A DNA stretch of 64,000 bases from NCBI RefSeq assembly GCF_040187885.1, contig NZ_JBDPLH010000001.1:868001-932000 (forward strand), read 5' to 3'. Within the stretch, counting starts at the first letter, position 1; the number at the start of each line of letters is the position of its first letter. Under the pieces are notes generated by a model. It was given only the letters and a program-made list of their open reading frames with translations, did not search any database and had not been told where the DNA came from. The position numbers were made by a program, and so were the translations under genes. This DNA is from Roseateles_E cavernae (GTDB lineage: Bacteria > Pseudomonadota > Gammaproteobacteria > Burkholderiales > Burkholderiaceae_C). Below, piece after piece: positions 60,246 to 64,000 of this stretch.

Positions 60246-61556
60246 ATGACCCTGCGCGTTCTGACCGGCATCACCACCACCGGTACCCTGCATCTCGGCA
60301 ACTATGTCGGCGCGGTGCGCCGCGCCATCGCCGCCAGCCGCGAGGCCGGCGCCGAGAGCTTTTTCTTCATGGCGGACTACCACGCGCTGATCAAGTGCGA
60401 CGAGCCCGGCCGCATCGAAGCCTCGCGCCTGCAGATCGCCGCCACCTGGCTGGCTGCGGGCCTGGACACCGAGCGCGTGACCTTCTACCGCCAGAGCGAT
60501 ATCCCCGAGATCCCCGAGCTGACCTGGCTGCTGACCTGCGTCACCTCCAAGGGCCAGATGAACCGTGCCCATGCCTACAAGGGCGCGGTGGATGCCAATC
60601 TGGCGGCCGGCGAGGACGCTGACGCCGGCATCACGATGGGCTTGTACAGCTACCCCATCCTGATGGCGGCCGACATCCTGATGTTCAACGCCCACCGCGT
60701 GCCGGTCGGCAAAGACCAGGCCCAGCACATCGAGATGGCCCGGGATGTGGCCCAGCGCTTCAACCATCTGTTCGGCGGCGGCCAGGACTTCTTTGTGCTG
60801 CCCGAGGCCAGCATCGACGAGGAGATGGAGCTGCTGCCGGGCCTGGACGGCCGCAAGATGAGCAAGAGCTACGACAACGTGATCCCGCTGTTCGAGGGCG
60901 GGGCCAAGGGTCTGCGCGAGGCCATCGCCCGCATCGTCACCGACTCGCGCCTGCCCGGCGAGCCCAAGGAGCCCGAGGGTTCGCACCTGGTGCAGATCTA
61001 CGACGCTTTCGCGAGCCCCGCGCAGCGCCAGGCCTTCCGCGAGGCGCTGCGCGCCGGCCTGGCCTGGGGCGAGGCCAAGCAGCAGCTGTTCGAGCTGATC
61101 GACGCCGAGATCGGCCCGATGCGCACGCGCTACGAGGCCTTGATGGCCCACCCCGAGCAGATCGAGGCGGTGCTGATGGCCGGCGCCGCCAAGGCCCGTG
61201 CCCAGGCCGCGCCGCTGCTGCAGCGCCTGCGCGAGGCGGTGGGCCTGCGCCGCTTCCGGCCGCTGGCCGCGCCGGTGCAGGTGGCAGCCAAGGCGAAGTC
61301 GGCCCTGCCGGTGTTCAAGCAGTACCGCGAGGACGACGGCCAGTTCTACTTCAAGCTCAATGCCGCCGATGGCGAGCTGCTGCTGCAAAGCCGCGGCTTT
61401 GCCCAGGGGCGCGAGGCCGGCCAGTGGGTGGCGCGGCTCAAGCGCGAGGGCACGGCCGCGCTGGCCGAGGCGCCGGTGGAGCGCGCTGCCGGGCTCGCGG
61501 CCGGCGCGCTGGAACAGGCCCTGGATGCGCTGGCCGCTGCGGCCGCCGCCGAATAA
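60246..61556 (+). CDS. trpS: Tryptophanyl-tRNA synthetase with C-terminal YegP-like domain
   Basis: Class I tryptophanyl-tRNA synthetase, 436 residues, about 100 longer than E. coli TrpS. The HIGH-type motif is TGTLHLGN (12-19) and KMSKS is at 204-208. After the core (about 1-335) come a linker and a domain (about 355-410) with QYREDDGQFYFKLNAADGEL followed by LLLQSRGF, which has the pattern of the YegP/DUF1508 family. The ATG at 60246 begins the conserved MTLRVLTGIT; an upstream in-frame TTG is possible. Followed by an ECF sigma gene 17 bp downstream. Confidence 0.93.
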   Translation: MTLRVLTGITTTGTLHLGNYVGAVRRAIAASREAGAESFFFMADYHALIKCDEPGRIEASRLQIAATWLAAGLDTERVTFYRQSDIPEIPELTWLLTCVTSKGQMNRAHAYKGAVDANLAAGEDADAGITMGLYSYPILMAADILMFNAHRVPVGKDQAQHIEMARDVAQRFNHLFGGGQDFFVLPEASIDEEMELLPGLDGRKMSKSYDNVIPLFEGGAKGLREAIARIVTDSRLPGEPKEPEGSHLVQIYDAFASPAQRQAFREALRAGLAWGEAKQQLFELIDAEIGPMRTRYEALMAHPEQIEAVLMAGAAKARAQAAPLLQRLREAVGLRRFRPLAAPVQVAAKAKSALPVFKQYREDDGQFYFKLNAADGELLLQSRGFAQGREAGQWVARLKREGTAALAEAPVERAAGLAAGALEQALDALAAAAAAE

Positions 61557-61573
61557 GCAAGGCCTAGCCTGCG

Positions 61574-62152
61574 ATGAGCCAGGGCGCGATCACCCAGCTG
61601 CTGGTGGATTGCTCGGGCGGTGATGCCCAGGCGCTGCAGCGGCTTTATGCAACGCTCTATCCCGAGATCAAGCGGGTGGCGCGGCAGCGGCTGGCGCAGT
61701 CGGGCCGGGTCGTCGGGCTCAACACCACGGCCCTGGTGCATGAGGGCTTTCTGCGCATTGCCGAGCAGGAGGGCCTGCAAGGCGCCTCGCGCGGCCAGTT
61801 CTTCGCCTATGTCGGCCGGGTGCTGCGCTCGGTGGTGATCGACCATGTGCGTGCCGAGGGGCGCGACAAGCGCGGCGGCGATGCGGTGATGCTGACCTTG
61901 TCGGCGGCCGAGCAGGTGGCGGCGGTCAGCAGCGAGATGGTGGACCTGATCGCGCTGGACCGCGCGCTGGCGCGCATGCAGGCGCTGGACCAGGGTCTGT
62001 ATGAGCTGATCGAGATGCTCAGCTTTGCCGGCCTGACGATTGCCGAGGTGGCGCTGCTGCGCGGCACGTCCAGCCGCACCGTCAATCGCGAGCTGATCAA
62101 GGCGCGCGCCCTGCTGCAGGAGCTGCTGGGCGACGGCGCCCCCCCTGGCTGA
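61574..62152 (+). CDS. ECF sigma factor (TIGR02999 / kinase-linked type)
   Basis: A 192-residue RNA polymerase sigma factor of the ECF group. Region 2 (about 10-95) has LYATLYPEIKRVARQRL and FFAYVGRVLRSVVIDHVRA. Region 4 (about 125-185) has GLTIAEVALLRGTSSRTVNRELIKARALLQELL, the promoter -35 helix-turn-helix. No anti-sigma factor is adjacent; instead, a Ser/Thr kinase gene starts 5 bases after the stop. That arrangement is known for ECF groups controlled by kinase phosphorylation. The target regulon is unknown. Confidence 0.92.
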   Translation: MSQGAITQLLVDCSGGDAQALQRLYATLYPEIKRVARQRLAQSGRVVGLNTTALVHEGFLRIAEQEGLQGASRGQFFAYVGRVLRSVVIDHVRAEGRDKRGGDAVMLTLSAAEQVAAVSSEMVDLIALDRALARMQALDQGLYELIEMLSFAGLTIAEVALLRGTSSRTVNRELIKARALLQELLGDGAPPG

Positions 62153-62157
62153 GGCCG

Positions 62158-64000
62158 ATGCTGGCGCGCGATCAATGGCGGCGCCTGTCGGCCGGCTTTG
62201 ACGAGCTGGTCGAGCTGGGCGCGGCCGAGCGCGCTACCCGGCTCGCCGCGCTGCGGGCGCAGGAGCCGGAGCTGGCCGAGCGCCTGGCGCGCATGCTGGA
62301 CTCGGCCGACCAGGCCGCTGAGAGCGCCGACCCATCCGAAGCAGCCGTACCGGCCCAGGGCTTTCAGCAGCGCCTGGCCAGGGCGCTGGCGGCCGAGCCC
62401 GGCAGCGGCGGCGCCGCGGCCGGCGAGCGGCTGGGTCCCTGGCGCCTGGTGTCCAAGCTGGGCGAGGGCGGCATGGGCGAGGTCTGGCTGGCCGAGCGCG
62501 CCGACGGGCTCTACCAGGCCCAGGTCGCGATCAAGCTGCTGCGCGACGATGTCTCGGCGCCGGGCCTGGCCGAGCGTTTCGCACGCGAGCGTGCGGTGCT
62601 GGCGCGGCTGACTCACCCGGGCATTGCGCGCTTGCTGGACGCCGGCGTCCAGGCCCAGCCCGGCGGCGGCCGCGCCTACCTGGTGCTGGAGCATGTGGCC
62701 GGCTTGACGCTCAGCGAGCATGTGCGCCAGGCGCGGCTGCCGGTGGCCGAGCGGGTGCGCCTGCTGCTGGGGGTGGCGCGGGCGGTCGAGCATGCCCATG
62801 CGCAGCTGATCGTGCACCGCGACCTCAAGCCCAGCAATGTGATGGTGACGGCCGAGGGCGCGCCGAAGCTGCTGGACTTCGGCATCGCCGGCCTGCTTGA
62901 CGACGACGGCGCCAGCACCGACAGCCAGCTGACCCGCCAGGCCGGCCGCCGCCTGACGCCGGCCTATGCCGCGCCCGAGCAGATCACCGGCGCGGCCATC
63001 GGCGTCGCGGCCGATGTCTACTCGCTGGGCGTGATGCTGTACGAGCTGCTCAGCGGCGTGCTGCCCTTCGGCCAGGCGGGTGGTTCGCGCACCGCGCTCG
63101 AACATGCGGTGCTGCACACCGAGCCGGCGCGGCTGTCGAGCAGCATGCTGCCGCCCGAGGGCCAACGGCCGGGGCCGGGCCGACCGCCCGATTTCGAGCG
63201 CAGCCGGGGCGATCTGGAGGCGGTGGCGGCCAAGGCCATGCGCAAGCAGCCGAGCCAGCGCTATGGCAGCGTTGGCGCGCTGATCGATGATCTGCAGCGC
63301 TGGCTGGAGCACCGCCCGGTCAGCGCCCGCCGGGACGACTGGCGCCATCGCAGCCGGCTCTGGCTGCGCCGCCACGCCACGCTGGCCATCGCCGCGCTGC
63401 TGCTGGGTGCCAGCCTCAGCGCCGGCCTGGCGATCAGCCTGTGGCAGTGGCAGCGCGCCGAGGCCGCAGCGCGCCAGTCCGAGCAGGTGACCCGTTATCT
63501 GAGCGAGCTGCTGGCCTCGGCCAACCCCGACCGCCATGGCGGCCGCCCGCCGACGGTGCTGGAGCTGCTGGAGAAGAGCCGTGCCGAGCTGGGCGACAAG
63601 TTTGCCGACGACCCGGCGACGCGGGCGCGGCTGCTGGAGGTGCTGGTCGGCACCTACCGCGACCTGAACCGCTACGACATCGCGATCCCGCTGGCTCAGC
63701 AGCTGATCGAGCACGCGCAGCAGCACTTCGGTGTCGCCGACGAACGCACGCTGACCGCCCGCCTCGGGCTGGCACGCATCTATTCCTCGCAGGGATCGCC
63801 GACCAAGGTGCTGGCCTTGGTCGAGCCGCTGCGGCCCGATCTGGTGCGCCATCACGGCGAGGTCTCGCACCCGCACGCCACCTCGCTTTACCTGCTGGGC
63901 GTGGCCTATGCGCGCGTCGGCCGGCTCGATGAGGCCGAGCAGGTGCTGGCGCGGGCCCGGCCCATCGTCGACAAGCTCTACAAGCCCAGCGAGTTCGAGC
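62158..64000 (+). CDS. Membrane Ser/Thr protein kinase with TPR region, 3' partial
   Basis: PknB-type kinase running off the window (614 codons seen). A helical N-terminal stretch (1-95) precedes the kinase domain (about 98-375): P-loop LGEGGMGEVWLA, ATP-binding K126 in VAIKLL, catalytic HRDLKPSNV (D222), DFG in LLDFGIAG, and the APE motif in YAAPEQ. A single membrane helix (about 398-420, LAIAALLLGASLSAGLAIS) leads to a periplasmic region with TPR-like helices (YRDLNRYDIAIPLAQQLIEH, VAYARVGRLDEAEQVLARA). Starting 5 bases after the ECF sigma gene, it probably phosphorylates or otherwise controls that factor (inference from known ECF-kinase pairs). Confidence 0.93.
   Translation, partial: MLARDQWRRLSAGFDELVELGAAERATRLAALRAQEPELAERLARMLDSADQAAESADPSEAAVPAQGFQQRLARALAAEPGSGGAAAGERLGPWRLVSKLGEGGMGEVWLAERADGLYQAQVAIKLLRDDVSAPGLAERFARERAVLARLTHPGIARLLDAGVQAQPGGGRAYLVLEHVAGLTLSEHVRQARLPVAERVRLLLGVARAVEHAHAQLIVHRDLKPSNVMVTAEGAPKLLDFGIAGLLDDDGASTDSQLTRQAGRRLTPAYAAPEQITGAAIGVAADVYSLGVMLYELLSGVLPFGQAGGSRTALEHAVLHTEPARLSSSMLPPEGQRPGPGRPPDFERSRGDLEAVAAKAMRKQPSQRYGSVGALIDDLQRWLEHRPVSARRDDWRHRSRLWLRRHATLAIAALLLGASLSAGLAISLWQWQRAEAAARQSEQVTRYLSELLASANPDRHGGRPPTVLELLEKSRAELGDKFADDPATRARLLEVLVGTYRDLNRYDIAIPLAQQLIEHAQQHFGVADERTLTARLGLARIYSSQGSPTKVLALVEPLRPDLVRHHGEVSHPHATSLYLLGVAYARVGRLDEAEQVLARARPIVDKLYKPSEFE

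Overview
This 64 kb window is chromosomal DNA of an aerobic, GC-rich Gram-negative bacterium, most likely a betaproteobacterium of the Burkholderiales (Rubrivivax / Roseateles / Leptothrix type). The evidence is the very high GC, the strong third-position G/C codon bias, a complete soxCDYZAXB thiosulfate-oxidation operon, a Bug/TctC-type solute receptor, c-di-GMP signalling proteins and a two-partner secretion locus. I see no rRNA, tRNA, CRISPR array or insertion sequence.

Region 1 (1-7911) is a defence operon on the + strand with visibly lower GC than the rest: hsdM (5' end outside the window), hsdS, a PrrC-type anticodon nuclease, a RhuM-family gene and hsdR. Every junction overlaps by a few bases or is separated by one base. 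HsdS carries the TAEL-type repeat of type IC enzymes. PrrC keeps the Arg/Glu/His catalytic triad with exactly the EcoPrrC spacing. This is a restriction enzyme with a built-in suicide tRNase, plus a RhuM gene inserted before hsdR.

Region 2 (7944-28091) is mixed metabolism and regulation: an APC permease, a TonB-dependent receptor, a PCuAC copper chaperone, an unknown membrane-anchored protein, a soluble four-PAS hybrid kinase, a TapT-like tRNA-modifying enzyme, a LysR/MFS/dkgB module with a near-ideal palindromic operator, a chemoreceptor, a LysR-controlled HMG-CoA-lyase-like / CoA-transferase / TctC-receptor operon and a TIGR03790-type lipoprotein.

Region 3 (28092-41057): a 433 bp gene-free stretch with several hairpins and a strong intrinsic terminator lies just before a TauE/SafE (TSUP) transporter. 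Then come a 7TMR-DISM hybrid kinase with an AraC-type response regulator, a divergent two-partner secretion pair (TpsB transporter, 1920-residue TpsA adhesin with YDG repeats), and an HDOD protein.

Region 4 (41062-49139): a diguanylate cyclase, then arsR-soxCDYZAXB, in which the ArsR-family regulator is the first gene of the sulfur operon. The gene set encodes periplasmic SoxYZ (carrier), SoxAX (c-type cytochromes, SoxX apparently a lipoprotein), SoxB (sulfate thiol esterase) and SoxCD (sulfane dehydrogenase), so thiosulfate should be oxidised fully to sulfate.

Region 5 (49174-64000) holds housekeeping and signalling genes: a SNF2 helicase, an RluA-family pseudouridine synthase, a periplasmic solute-binding-like protein, a divergent MurA paralogue, trhO, psd, a PAS-GGDEF-EAL protein, trpS with an extra C-terminal domain, an ECF sigma factor and a Ser/Thr kinase that runs off the end of the window.
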